From Haloarcula rara (GTDB lineage Archaea; Halobacteriota; Halobacteria; Halobacteriales; Haloarculaceae), in the NCBI RefSeq assembly GCF_029338235.1, contig NZ_CP119786.1, positions 124,001 through 188,000 of the forward strand: a stretch of 64,000 nucleotides of DNA, given 5' to 3'. Shown here one piece after another: positions 56,037-63,924 of this stretch; within the stretch, counting starts at the first letter, position 1; each line of letters starts with the position of its first letter. Below the pieces are notes generated by a model. That model saw only the letters and a list, made by a program, of their open reading frames with translations. It was not told the origin of the DNA and did no database searches. The position numbers and the translations under genes were made by a program.

Positions 56037-57086
56037 ATGCCACCGAAAGTTTTGATGCTCGGCTGGGGGTTCCCGCCGAACATCACCGGCGGACTCGACA
56101 CGGTCGTGGGCGAACTGTACGAGCAACTCGAACCGCGCGACGACATCCAGTTCGAACTGGTGTTGCCGGACGAATACGCCCCGGAAGACAGAGCGGGCAT
56201 CCACGGGGTACCGACCGGCCAGGGCGACATCATCACGCGAATCGGCCGACTTGCCGGTGAGTTCGCCGACATCGCGTCCGATTTCGACATCATCCACACG
56301 AATGACTGGTTCGGCTACAACCCCGGCACGCGAGCCGCCTCGACCAGCGACGTCGAGTGGGTTACCTCCTTCCACTCGCTCTCGCAGGACCGCAACGTCA
56401 ACCCGCCGGAGCGGGAGGTCCAGACAGAACAGCGGGTGGCAAACCGGTCGGACCACCTCGTCGCCGTCAGCGATTTCACCCGGCGTCGAATCAAGGAGTT
56501 CTACGACGCTGACGCACGGGTCATCCACAACGGCTTCTCTTCGGTCGAGCCGACAGGCGAAGATATCAAGGCCAAGTACGATATCGACGGGAAGATGCTG
56601 TTTTTCGTCGGCCGACACACCGACCAGAAGGGGCTCTCCTATCTTCTGTACGGCCTCTCGAAACTCCGCCGTGACGACCTGACACTGGTGCTGGGCGGGA
56701 CTGGCCACCTGACCGACCAGCTCAAGCGCTTTGCCGAGCTCCTCGGTATCGAGGACCAGGTCATCTTCGCCGGCTTCCTCGCCCAGGAAGCACTCGGGGA
56801 CTACTACGCCAGTGCGGATCTGTTCGTCTCCCCGTCACTGGCCGAACCGTTCGGCATAACCATCGTCGAATCGCTGTCAGTCGGGACCCGCGTCGTCGCC
56901 TGCGAGAGCGGTGCCGCGGAACTGCTACCCGAGGATTGTGTCATCGAAGTCGAGCCGGATTCGGACTCCATCGCCGACGGCATCGAGCACGCGCTCGCGC
57001 TGGATACCCCCATTGAATACGAGGAGCGGACCTGGGAAGACGTGGCTGACGAACACGTGGAGTTCTACAACGAGATTCTGGAGTAG
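56037..57086 (+). CDS. Glycosyltransferase family 4 protein
   Basis: The 349-residue protein has the GT-B pattern: N-terminal GWGFPPNITGGLDTVVGELYEQL, the FVGRHTDQKG loop, and the C-terminal nucleotide-sugar motif SLAEPFGITIVESLSVGTRVVA with the family's Glu-x7-Glu. In haloarchaea GT4 proteins of this sort include glycogen-synthase-like enzymes and surface glycan transferases. Location beside MalQ and the alpha-glucan hydrolases makes a glycogen synthase role a fair guess, but the acceptor cannot be told. Confidence 0.82.
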   Translation: MPPKVLMLGWGFPPNITGGLDTVVGELYEQLEPRDDIQFELVLPDEYAPEDRAGIHGVPTGQGDIITRIGRLAGEFADIASDFDIIHTNDWFGYNPGTRAASTSDVEWVTSFHSLSQDRNVNPPEREVQTEQRVANRSDHLVAVSDFTRRRIKEFYDADARVIHNGFSSVEPTGEDIKAKYDIDGKMLFFVGRHTDQKGLSYLLYGLSKLRRDDLTLVLGGTGHLTDQLKRFAELLGIEDQVIFAGFLAQEALGDYYASADLFVSPSLAEPFGITIVESLSVGTRVVACESGAAELLPEDCVIEVEPDSDSIADGIEHALALDTPIEYEERTWEDVADEHVEFYNEILE

Positions 57087-57143
57087 CCCAGCGGCGAAAC
57101 GCCGGCCGTCAATTCGAGACCACGACGACAGTGAGACGGGCCG

Positions 57144-57491
57144 CTATCGGAGAAAGCGGATGTCAGTTATCGGTTCCGGGTGGACGATGAAGTAGCCGCC
57201 GGCCGTCGGCTCCATCCCGGTGACCGACGAGGCGTCGGGATGGGTCGAGTACGGACTCTCCTGGGCCCCGCTCCGAGGTTCGTAGGGGCTGTCGTAGGCC
57301 CCACCGCCCGGTTCGGCCTCGCGGTCGAAGTCTTCCGGCGGGAGGTAGATCTTCTCGCCCGACTCCGACCGGACGATAACAGCCGTGTCACGGTCACCCG
57401 TGACACGGATTTCGGTCCGGCCGTTACCGATGTCCATATCGAAACCGACCGATTCGAGCGGCGTGTCCTCGTTTTCCGAACTCTCGCTCAT
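57144..57491 (-). CDS. Acidic protein of unknown function
   Basis: The 115-residue product starts MSESSENEDTPLESVGFDMD and has a disordered middle (residues ~55-90, rich in Gly, Ser, Pro and Tyr) and two short beta-like stretches (EIRVTGDRDTAVIVRS, YFIVHPEPITDIRFL). I recognise no family. The ATG at 57491 was chosen because the upstream extension is short and weak. It converges with the GT4 gene. Confidence 0.6.
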   Translation of the reverse strand: MSESSENEDTPLESVGFDMDIGNGRTEIRVTGDRDTAVIVRSESGEKIYLPPEDFDREAEPGGGAYDSPYEPRSGAQESPYSTHPDASSVTGMEPTAGGYFIVHPEPITDIRFLR

Positions 57492-57773
57492 GGCGGAAGA
57501 ATGGAGGGTCATTTACTTAGTCCTTCGCCACACCGTCGCGGTCGCTCGTAGAACACGGCCGCAACCGACCGTGACCAGCAACTGGAGCCAGCGACCACGG
57601 AACTGTCCGCATACGAAATACATCGTGTGAGTCGAACCGGCCCGGTCGAGACGTGTAGTCAAGTTCTGACCTGTTGGTGAGTACGTGAGTGCCGACACGG
57701 GTGTACGTGAAACGACCAAGAATATCACCCAGACACGAGCAGGTTTGAGCGAGAGCGTGGTAGGTTCAGTACA

Positions 57774-58151
57774 ATGATTGATACGACACAGATACAGATT
57801 GCTGCCGTCGTGTTCCCGATTATCGTCCTTATTACGAACTTCGCTATCAATTCCGTAACAGACGAGGACGACCGGCGCTATCGGATTTTCGTCGGTGGGA
57901 TGGGAATACTTGGGCTACTTACGGCGATGATCGCCGCGATGCTCCTGTTTATCGGCGGATTTCTCGAACTCCAGTTCGTCGTCGCCTACCGCTTTCTGGT
58001 GGTGTCGGTGGTCGTGATATTCTTCCTCTCACTGGGAATCATGGTCCACGAGCTATCGCGAGGACTCGATGCCGACGCCGACAGGGTGTACGTCTTCGTC
58101 GGAATCGGCGTGTTCGTCAGCCTGTCGGTCGTTCTCCTGCGTGTGCTGTGA
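57774..58151 (+). CDS. Four-helix membrane protein of unknown function
   Basis: The 125-residue product has four hydrophobic helices (residues ~8-26, 40-60, 65-88 and 105-125) and a conserved-looking EDDRRYRIFVGG loop. No catalytic motif is seen. It precedes the candidate origin. Confidence 0.65.
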   Translation: MIDTTQIQIAAVVFPIIVLITNFAINSVTDEDDRRYRIFVGGMGILGLLTAMIAAMLLFIGGFLELQFVVAYRFLVVSVVVIFFLSLGIMVHELSRGLDADADRVYVFVGIGVFVSLSVVLLRVL

Positions 58152-58205
58152 AAACATGGGAATGTGATAGATGAGGAATCGGTAACGGTGGCCCGAATGG
58201 AAGGT

Positions 58206-58246
58206 TTAACCAACAGATTGGGTTTTGCGGGTCGGCTGTTGGTTAA
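58206..58246. promoter_or_regulatory. Wide inverted repeat, copy 2
   Basis: TTAACCAACA at 58206-58215 and TGTTGGTTAA at 58237-58246, with a 21-bp spacer. A perfect pair. It lies 54 bp after the small membrane gene, in the origin's left arm. Confidence 0.65.
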
Positions 58247-58350
58247 GAGTGAGTCAGAGGGAGTTCGTACAGAACAGCCCACTGGTCGAGACCGTTGCGC
58301 AAATTGTCAAGTAGAGAATTAAGAGCATGATTTGTGAGGGGACACACCCA

Positions 58351-58373
58351 CCCCACTGGTTCCGCTGTTAGCG
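58351..58373 (+). repeat. Origin-type repeat
   Basis: The core CACTGGTTCCGCTGTTAGCG is preceded by CCC. This is the only plus-strand copy on the left arm; it is about 550 bp from the two minus-strand copies. Confidence 0.7.
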
Positions 58374-58383
58374 AAGAGAAGAC

Positions 58384-58410
58384 GGCACCACCCCCATGGG
58401 AGGGGGTGCC
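58384..58410. other. Strong GC hairpin
   Basis: GGCACC at 58384-58389 pairs with GGTGCC at 58405-58410, and inner bases (CCCCAT with ATGGGA-like) extend the stem. It sits just after an origin repeat and could be a terminator or structural element of the origin. Confidence 0.5.
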
Positions 58411-58523
58411 TTGTCATTCTGTGAGGAACGGCATACGGATGTGGTTAGCGAGCCATCTATTTAAGCTTATTTGCTAGAGATAGAACCTTATGCAGAAGTA
58501 CCCTAAAAGAGTAGAACAACGCC

Positions 58524-58757
58524 CAGCTACCAAGTCACAGCTAGCTTTAACAGCTACCGTTCACAGCTACCACCCACAGCTACTACCTACAGCTACAGCA
58601 AATTGTAACTAGCTACTGCTCTGCTCACAGCTACTGCTCACAGCTACTGCTCACAGCTACTGCTAACGGCTACTGCTAACGGCTACTGCAGACTGCTAAC
58701 AATACAACACTGCTCAAACTACTACGTACCGCACATAGCTACTGTAGACTGGCTACA
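58524..58757 (+). repeat. CAGCTAC array with 13-bp period
   Basis: About 14 copies of CAGCTAC or a one-base variant lie here. In 58621-58690 they start every 13 bp (58628, 58641, 58654, 58667, 58680), with CTACTGCT linking units. Farther out the spacing loosens. The stretch is poor in G on the plus strand. It could be a second set of initiator or regulator sites in the origin. Confidence 0.6.
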
Positions 58758-58904
58758 GCGTCTATTTAACGGACGAGACTAGCACGAAACTCTCACAAAA
58801 CTCGAATGAAGGTAGTACAATGCGACATTGCGGGCGACAACTGCGGGACACTGGCTCACTCTCGAGTCAGCCCGAAACGTAGAGTCCCACCCTCCTCCAT
58901 CTAT

Positions 58905-58930
58905 CGCTAACAGCGGAACCAGTGGGGTGG
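58905..58930 (-). repeat. Origin-type repeat, inverted copy
   Basis: CGCTAACAGCGGAACCAGTG, then GGGTGG: the reverse complement of the plus-strand repeats. Together with the copy at 58971 it faces the cdc6 gene. Confidence 0.7.
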
Positions 58931-58970
58931 GTGTCTTCCCCGACAACACCCTGGTTTGCGGTGTTTGACC

Positions 58971-58993
58971 CTAACAGCGGAACCAGTGGAGTG
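58971..58993 (-). repeat. Origin-type repeat, inverted copy
   Basis: CTAACAGCGGAACCAGTG, then GAGTG. It lies immediately upstream of the TATATAAAC box, so binding of the initiator here could also control its own gene. Confidence 0.7.
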
Positions 58994-58997
58994 AATG

Positions 58998-59007
58998 CTA
59001 TATAAAC
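58998..59007 (+). promoter_or_regulatory. TATA box of cdc6
   Basis: CTATATAAAC, about 73 bp before the ATG. A transcription start near 59026 would give a leader of about 50 bp, within which a partial origin repeat (GAACAGCGGAAGCAGCGG at 59014-59031) lies. Confidence 0.5.
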
Positions 59008-59079
59008 AAACTCGAACAGCGGAAGCAGCGGAAGCAAAGGAACCAAAGGTTAAGTCCTTCCCGCTCCGAGACCAAATCG

Positions 59080-60267
59080 ATGAGTGACCTCTCGTTTACG
59101 CCGACGTCGTCGATATTCGAGAAGCGTGAGGCGCTGCTGGAGGAGTGGACGCCCGAGGAACTCGTGGGACGTGACAACGAACTCCAGCGGTACCACGCCG
59201 CGTTACAGCCGGTAATCAACAACGAGAGTCCCTCCAACATCTTCCTCTACGGCAAGAGCGGCGTCGGAAAGACTGCCGCGACCCGGTATCTCCTCAACGC
59301 GCTCAAACGTGACGCCGCGGACGTTCCGGAACTGGACCTCCACACCATCGAGATAAACTGTGACGGACTCAACTCGAGCTACCAGGCCGCAGTCGCTCTC
59401 GTCAACGAACTTCGTGACCCCGCCAAGCAGATCTCGAACACCGGCTATCCCCAGGCATCGGTGTACCAGTTCCTCTTCGAGGAGCTCAACGACACCGGTG
59501 GCACAGTGCTCATCGTCCTTGACGAGGTCGACCACATCCAGGACGACTCGCTGCTGTATAAGCTCCCGCGGGCGCGCTCGAACGGCGACGTGACGGAGGC
59601 GAAACTCGGCGTCATCGGCATCTCTAACGATCTCGACTTCCGGAACCAGCTCTCCTCGAAAGTCCGTTCCAGCCTCTGTGAGAAAGAGGTCTCTTTCTCC
59701 GCCTACGACGCCCAGGAGCTCCAGCTCGTCCTCCAGCAACGCGATTCGGTGGCGTTCAAAGACGGGGTCCTCGACGACGGTGTGGTCCAGATGTGTGCTG
59801 CATACGGCGCCAAGGACTCGGGGGACGCCCGGCAAGCGCTCGACCTCCTGCTCGAAGCGGGTGACCTCGCCCGGGAGTACAACGACGACCTCGTCACCGA
59901 GGCCCACGTTCGCGAGGCCAGACAGCGCCTCCAGACGGATCAGGTCGTCGAGGGTATCAGGAACTACTCCGACCACGGCCAGCTCGTCCTGTACGCGCTG
60001 ACGTTGCTGGCCGAGCGGGACGAAACGCCGGCGCGGACGAAGGACATCCTGGCGGCCTACAAGCAGGTGGCAAAGGAGAACGGTATGGATCCGGTCTCAC
60101 TGCGGTCTGTCCGGGACTATCTCGGCGAACTGGACCAGCTGGGCATCATCTCCTCGACGGAGTTCAACCGAGGCAAAGGCGGCGGCAAGTACAAAGAACA
60201 CGAGCTGGAGCAGTCGGTTTCGTCGGTGAAGACGGGGCTCTCCGAGATTCTCGACGCGACGCCCTGA
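59080..60267 (+). CDS. cdc6: Orc1/Cdc6-family replication initiator
   Basis: The 395-residue protein is an Orc1/Cdc6 AAA+ ATPase: Walker A GKSGVGKT at residues 58-65, Walker B VLIVLDEVDHI, sensor-1 region GVIGISNDLDF and sensor-2 region GDARQALDLL, then a winged-helix domain (residues ~290-395) with SLRSVRDYLGELDQLGII. Such proteins bind origin repeats and load the helicase. The gene is flanked on both sides by copies of one repeat family, which marks the locus as its likely origin. Downstream repeats start right after its stop. Confidence 0.93.
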   Translation: MSDLSFTPTSSIFEKREALLEEWTPEELVGRDNELQRYHAALQPVINNESPSNIFLYGKSGVGKTAATRYLLNALKRDAADVPELDLHTIEINCDGLNSSYQAAVALVNELRDPAKQISNTGYPQASVYQFLFEELNDTGGTVLIVLDEVDHIQDDSLLYKLPRARSNGDVTEAKLGVIGISNDLDFRNQLSSKVRSSLCEKEVSFSAYDAQELQLVLQQRDSVAFKDGVLDDGVVQMCAAYGAKDSGDARQALDLLLEAGDLAREYNDDLVTEAHVREARQRLQTDQVVEGIRNYSDHGQLVLYALTLLAERDETPARTKDILAAYKQVAKENGMDPVSLRSVRDYLGELDQLGIISSTEFNRGKGGGKYKEHELEQSVSSVKTGLSEILDATP

Positions 60268-60837
60268 CCCCACCGCTTCCGCTGTTACCGGCGCTGATTG
60301 TCGCCTGCCAGTCACGGGTCGCCAGTTACCACTCCAACACCACTGGTTCCGCTGTTAGCGACGCCCCTGTAACCCGGCGGCGTCTTTCTGACGACCTGGT
60401 GTCACTCCCAAGCGACTGTGACCAATGAACGGTAAGTGTGCTAGCATTCGACAGGGGATAATACTCGCTTTCTGCCGTGGTATGACCGATAAGCTGTTCC
60501 ATCGGATGGCACCACTCCACCGCTTCCGCTGTTAGCGCTCCTGCTGGAACGCACCCCACCGCTTCCGCTGTTAGCGCCGTGCGGGGCAATCACCACCAGT
60601 CGCGTAGTTCTGTACCACAGCTTCCGCTGTTACGACCGGTCTACCCCACCGGTTCCGCTGTTACAGCTATCGGATACCTCCCACCGCTTCCGCTGTTAGC
60701 CACACCTTCGCCACGCACCAGACTCCGCCGTTGGGACTGCCCCGACTCACTGCCGATTCCGCTTGCTCTGGAACACCATCGCTTCCGCTGTTAGTCGAAC
60801 GAGGGGTCAGGATACCCCACTGGTTCCGCTGTTAGCG
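60268..60837 (+). repeat. Cluster of nine origin-type repeats
   Basis: Core consensus CACYGSTTCCGCTGTTAGCG. Copies begin at 60268, 60338, 60515, 60554, 60613 (core CAGCTTCCGCTG, diverged), 60644, 60679, 60774 and 60815. A degenerate tenth may lie near 60748. The 60268 copy begins at the base after the cdc6 stop. All point the same way, while the two copies upstream of cdc6 point the opposite way. Confidence 0.8.
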
Positions 60838-60888
60838 GGGACAGCAGGTTCCTTCGCCGCAGTTAGATGGTCTCACCGAACAGTCTTG

Positions 60889-60930
60889 CACTGCTGATTC
60901 CTGGCCTATACACTGCTGATTCCCGGCCTA
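60889..60930 (+). repeat. 22-bp tandem repeat
   Basis: CACTGCTGATTCCTGGCCTA at 60889-60908 and CACTGCTGATTCCCGGCCTA at 60911-60930 differ at one base, with a 22-bp period. Unrelated to the origin repeat except for the short CTGATTCC; role unknown. Confidence 0.55.
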
Positions 60931-60979
60931 GCTCGTCGGGCTGTACGGGGACGGTGGGCGAGGGACTTGGTCGGTCGTA

Positions 60980-61020
60980 TTAACCAATATCCCCGCCAAC
61001 ACACCCGGAATGTTGGTTAA
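60980..61020. promoter_or_regulatory. Wide inverted repeat, copy 3
   Basis: TTAACCAATA at 60980-60989 and TGTTGGTTAA at 61011-61020, again with a 21-bp spacer. One base differs from copy 2. It lies 170 bp before the acetyltransferase. Confidence 0.6.
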
Positions 61021-61191
61021 ATACCGACCCAGTCGGACTCGATAAGTCTGACCTCGGAGACATCGCCAGACGGTACCCACCCGTGACACCCAGTGTGACG
61101 CCCGGATTCTCGATACCACATCACTGATGGGTCGACCGAGCCAACTGAATTCGGGAGGGGCTCTTTTCCACGCGGAGCGCGAACGTCGCGT

Positions 61192-61935
61192 ATGGACATT
61201 CGAGAGGCGACGCCGGCAGACAGCGACCGCATCGGGCGCATCGCCGAGAGTTCGTTCAACTCGTCGTTCGCGCTCAGCCCGGAGGAGATTGCAACGCTCG
61301 TCGAGGAGCGATTCTCCGAATCGGCCCTGGAAGAGCGGCTGTCGGATTCGGACGGCTGGTTCCTGGCGGCGGAGACGGAGCTCGACGGCGAGACTATTTT
61401 GGGCGGGTTCTTGGACGGCACAGCGGCCGGGCGCATCCGTTGGCTCCACGTCGACCCGGAGGCTCGCGGGCACGGCATCGGGACGGCGCTGGTTGAACAC
61501 CTCCGAGCGGAGCACGGAGACCGCCCACTCGCCTGGGAGGTCCTTGACGACGCCGTGGAGGGCGTCGGGTTCTGTGAGCAGTTCGGACTCACCGAACAGG
61601 GCCGAGATTCACTCGAAATCGGCGGTCACGAGTACGGTGTGACCCTCTACGCCGAGGGCGAACGGGTCGAGGAATCGAACGAGCCGGCGGTCCCGGTTCC
61701 AGCGTCGGTCAGCGTCGAGGGCGAGGCCCGTCCGCTCGACCGCGACGACCCGATTCCCGGCCGAGAGGCTCCGTTCTTTCGGACCTTCGTGTCGGGGGAC
61801 CGCGAGTCGGCGTACGGCTACTTCTGTTCGCAGTGTGGAAGCACCAACGTGACCGCCGATGGGCTGGACCGGCTGGAGTGTGGGGACTGTGGCAACGTCC
61901 ATCTGGCCGACGAGTGGGACGGTGCGTATCTCTGA
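61192..61935 (+). CDS. GNAT acetyltransferase with C-terminal zinc ribbon
   Basis: The 247-residue protein starts with a GNAT domain (residues ~1-150; MDIREATPADSDRIG, acetyl-CoA loop PEARGHGIGTALVEHL) and ends with a zinc ribbon (YFCSQCGSTN, then RLECGDCGNVH; four cysteines). GNAT proteins acetylate amines or protein N-termini. The ribbon could bind nucleic acid or protein. It is not adjacent to any operon partner. The substrate cannot be told. Confidence 0.82.
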   Translation: MDIREATPADSDRIGRIAESSFNSSFALSPEEIATLVEERFSESALEERLSDSDGWFLAAETELDGETILGGFLDGTAAGRIRWLHVDPEARGHGIGTALVEHLRAEHGDRPLAWEVLDDAVEGVGFCEQFGLTEQGRDSLEIGGHEYGVTLYAEGERVEESNEPAVPVPASVSVEGEARPLDRDDPIPGREAPFFRTFVSGDRESAYGYFCSQCGSTNVTADGLDRLECGDCGNVHLADEWDGAYL

Positions 61936-62005
61936 TGCGGTGGGGCCCCTGCTGTCGGCCGGGAGTTCTCTCGCTGGGGCTGCCGTGAGCCATCCGCTCA
62001 GTGCG

Positions 62006-62974
62006 CTACAGGTTCGGGGACTGAGACTGGACGGTGTCGGAGACCTCGCTGACGACGCCGCCGAGTAGGACCAGCGTGTCGTCGAGGGTGACGATACCAC
62101 GGAGCGCGCCGTTGTCGTCGACGATCGGGAGCCGCCGGATTCCCTCGTCGCTCATGACCTGGATTGCATCGAAGATGTTCATCGATGGGTCGGCCGTGAA
62201 CACGTCGCCGTGGAGCAGGTCATCGGCCGTCAGCTCCGTGATGTCGGGCTTTTCCTCCAGCGCGAGCGCGACTGTCCGGTCAGTGATGATACCGATCGGG
62301 CGGTCATCTTCGACGACGACGACAGAGCCGACGTCGTTCTCGGCCATCTGAGCGACTACCGTCCGAACCGGCGTGTCTCGCTCAGCGGTGACGACGTCCT
62401 CGGTGATGATCTCGTTGACCCGAATGGGTTTCAGGAGCGGTCGCTGTGGGCCCCGACCCTGCGGTTGAGGTTGCGGCTGGGCCCCTGACGGCTGTCCGAA
62501 CTGCGCCGGGCCGCCGGCGGCTCCGTGTGTGGGCTGTGCAGACTGCATCTGCTGCTGTCCAATTGCCTGGGGCGGCTGTTGCTGGGACTGCTGTGGCGGC
62601 TGTTGTTGCTGAGACTGCTGTGGTGGCTGTGCTTGCTGGGCGAACTGTTGTGGCGGCGAGGGCTGTCCCTGCTGCATCGACTGGGTCTGTGGTGTGGGCT
62701 GGCCCTGTTGCATCGACTGGGGTGTACTCTGTTCTTGCTGGGCTGTTTGTGGTGTGGGTTGGCCCTGTCGCATCGACTGGATTGGACCCTGGCTTTGCTG
62801 TGCTCTCTGTCCGTGCTGTGATGTGGGCTGGCCCTGCTGCATCGACTGGGGTGTGCCCTGTCCCTGTGGCGACTGCTGGGATTGCTGTGGTGGCTGCTGG
62901 CCGGGCGGCTGGTTCGGTATCGACTGTTTCCTCTCGGGGTCCTCTGCCGGTGTGTATCCGTGGTTCGGTGTCAT
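62006..62974 (-). CDS. Tandem CBS-domain protein with long Q/P-rich N-terminus
   Basis: The 322-residue protein has a disordered N-terminus (residues ~10-175) with repeated PQSMQQGQPT-like units and Gln-rich stretches, then two CBS domains (~185-320; VNEIITEDVVTAERDTPVRT, PIGIITDRTVALAL, HGDVFTADPSMNIFDAIQVM, LRGIVTLDDTL). CBS pairs bind adenine nucleotides and sense energy state. The Q-rich tail is unusual for an acidic halophile proteome and may mediate assembly. I chose the ATG at 62974; upstream codons look non-coding. Confidence 0.82.
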   Translation of the reverse strand: MTPNHGYTPAEDPERKQSIPNQPPGQQPPQQSQQSPQGQGTPQSMQQGQPTSQHGQRAQQSQGPIQSMRQGQPTPQTAQQEQSTPQSMQQGQPTPQTQSMQQGQPSPPQQFAQQAQPPQQSQQQQPPQQSQQQPPQAIGQQQMQSAQPTHGAAGGPAQFGQPSGAQPQPQPQGRGPQRPLLKPIRVNEIITEDVVTAERDTPVRTVVAQMAENDVGSVVVVEDDRPIGIITDRTVALALEEKPDITELTADDLLHGDVFTADPSMNIFDAIQVMSDEGIRRLPIVDDNGALRGIVTLDDTLVLLGGVVSEVSDTVQSQSPNL

Positions 62975-63246
62975 AGTGATGTATACGCTCCAGTGATGTA
63001 CGGCGACTGAACAGTTCAATCTAGTGTCAAATAAACCTTGCCGAGTGTCCGCTTCTGACGTTGTTCCTACCGACCGTCCGTCCAGCGGCGTCCGACATCC
63101 CGTAGCACGCCTAACACTCTCAGCGGCCCGTACTAGCTCGAAAAGGCAGTCCTACTGCCGGTAGCCCAGTAGAAACAGACGAATCGTCGAGCGATTTTAT
63201 GTAACTCCGCAGGAAGCTACGACCACAGGACCGGCGGGAGGACAGT
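62975..63246. other. Intergenic spacer, no gene
   Basis: The 272-bp divergent spacer between the CBS gene and the acidic repeat gene has AT-rich patches (63021-63040, TCTAGTGTCAAATAAACC) and no other feature I can support. Confidence 0.35.
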
Positions 63247-63924
63247 ATGACATCAGACGACACTGACACACAACAGGAAACCGACCCGGACGCGGAGGGA
63301 ACGGCGTCCAGTGAACGAGAGTCGAACGGCCCGACGCGCGACCCGGAAACCGGAGAGTTCCGCTCAACAGACGAACAGTCGGACGACGAATCGGACCCGA
63401 CGACCGAAATGCGAGAAACGGAGCCCGAATCAATGGACGAACAACACGACCAGGAGTCCGAATCGATGGACGAACAACACGACCAGGAGTCCGAATCGAT
63501 GGACGAACAACACGACCAGGAGTCCGAATCGATGGACGAACCACACGAAGCGGACGGCGAAGAACAGGCGGAGGAAGTAGAGGCCGACGCAGAACCACAG
63601 GCGGATGAGGCCGACGCGGAACCACAGCTGGAGGCGGAGGAGGCCGAACCGACAGATGCGTCGGAGGGCGAGCGGGAGACAGCGGATTCGGAAGCCGAAC
63701 CGGGGATGGAGACGACGACGTCGGGGAACGTGCAGGCGTCCGGCACCGAGCCAGCCCCCGAACCGTCGACAGCCGGTGGTGCCGCCCCGCACCAGTCGGC
63801 GCGGGGGACCGTTTTCGTTCCGAACCCGAACGGGTATCCGCGACCGCCAGCGACGTACCTGCCCGCAATTCCGTGGCTCCGGCTCCCGGTCCGGCCTCCG
63901 GCATACGAAACGATTTCGGTGTAA
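63247..63924 (+). CDS. Acidic repeat protein of unknown function
   Basis: The 225-residue product is very acidic and probably disordered. Residues ~60-100 contain three identical 11-residue units ESMDEQHDQES and a fourth partial one (ESMDEPHE), encoded by 33-bp DNA repeats. A second region repeats EPQ/ADEADAE. The C-terminal ~50 residues are quite different: Pro-rich and hydrophobic (PPATYLPAIPWLRLPVRPP). No signal or membrane helix is certain. It may bind or buffer cations or interact with the membrane. Confidence 0.6.
   Translation: MTSDDTDTQQETDPDAEGTASSERESNGPTRDPETGEFRSTDEQSDDESDPTTEMRETEPESMDEQHDQESESMDEQHDQESESMDEQHDQESESMDEPHEADGEEQAEEVEADAEPQADEADAEPQLEAEEAEPTDASEGERETADSEAEPGMETTTSGNVQASGTEPAPEPSTAGGAAPHQSARGTVFVPNPNGYPRPPATYLPAIPWLRLPVRPPAYETISV
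63427..63543 (+). repeat. 33-bp coding tandem repeat
   Basis: Units begin GAATCRATGGACGAACAACA and repeat every 33 bp, with three full copies and one partial. Near-identical DNA implies recent expansion or slippage. Confidence 0.65.

Larger units (their letters stand above)
58152..59079. other. Left arm of candidate replication origin
   Basis: This 928-bp spacer has no gene. In order it holds a wide inverted repeat (58206), one plus-strand origin repeat (58351), a hairpin (58384), an AT-rich tract (58450-58520) that could be an unwinding element, the CAGCTAC array (58524-58757) and two minus-strand origin repeats (58905 and 58971). A further partial repeat lies at 59014-59031 and the cdc6 promoter TATA at about 58998-59007. 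Confidence 0.65.
60268..61191. other. Right arm of candidate replication origin
   Basis: The 924-bp spacer has no gene. Nine plus-strand origin repeats occupy 60268-60837, followed by a 22-bp tandem repeat (60889-60930) and the third wide inverted repeat (60980-61020). The stretch from about 61021 to 61191 shows no further motif and probably holds the promoter of the acetyltransferase gene. Confidence 0.65.

Noticed and set aside
58351..60837. Possible CRISPR array in the repeat cluster
   Set aside because: Spacing between repeats is irregular (35 to 177 bp), orientation changes across the gene and no cas genes are present. Origin repeats fit better.
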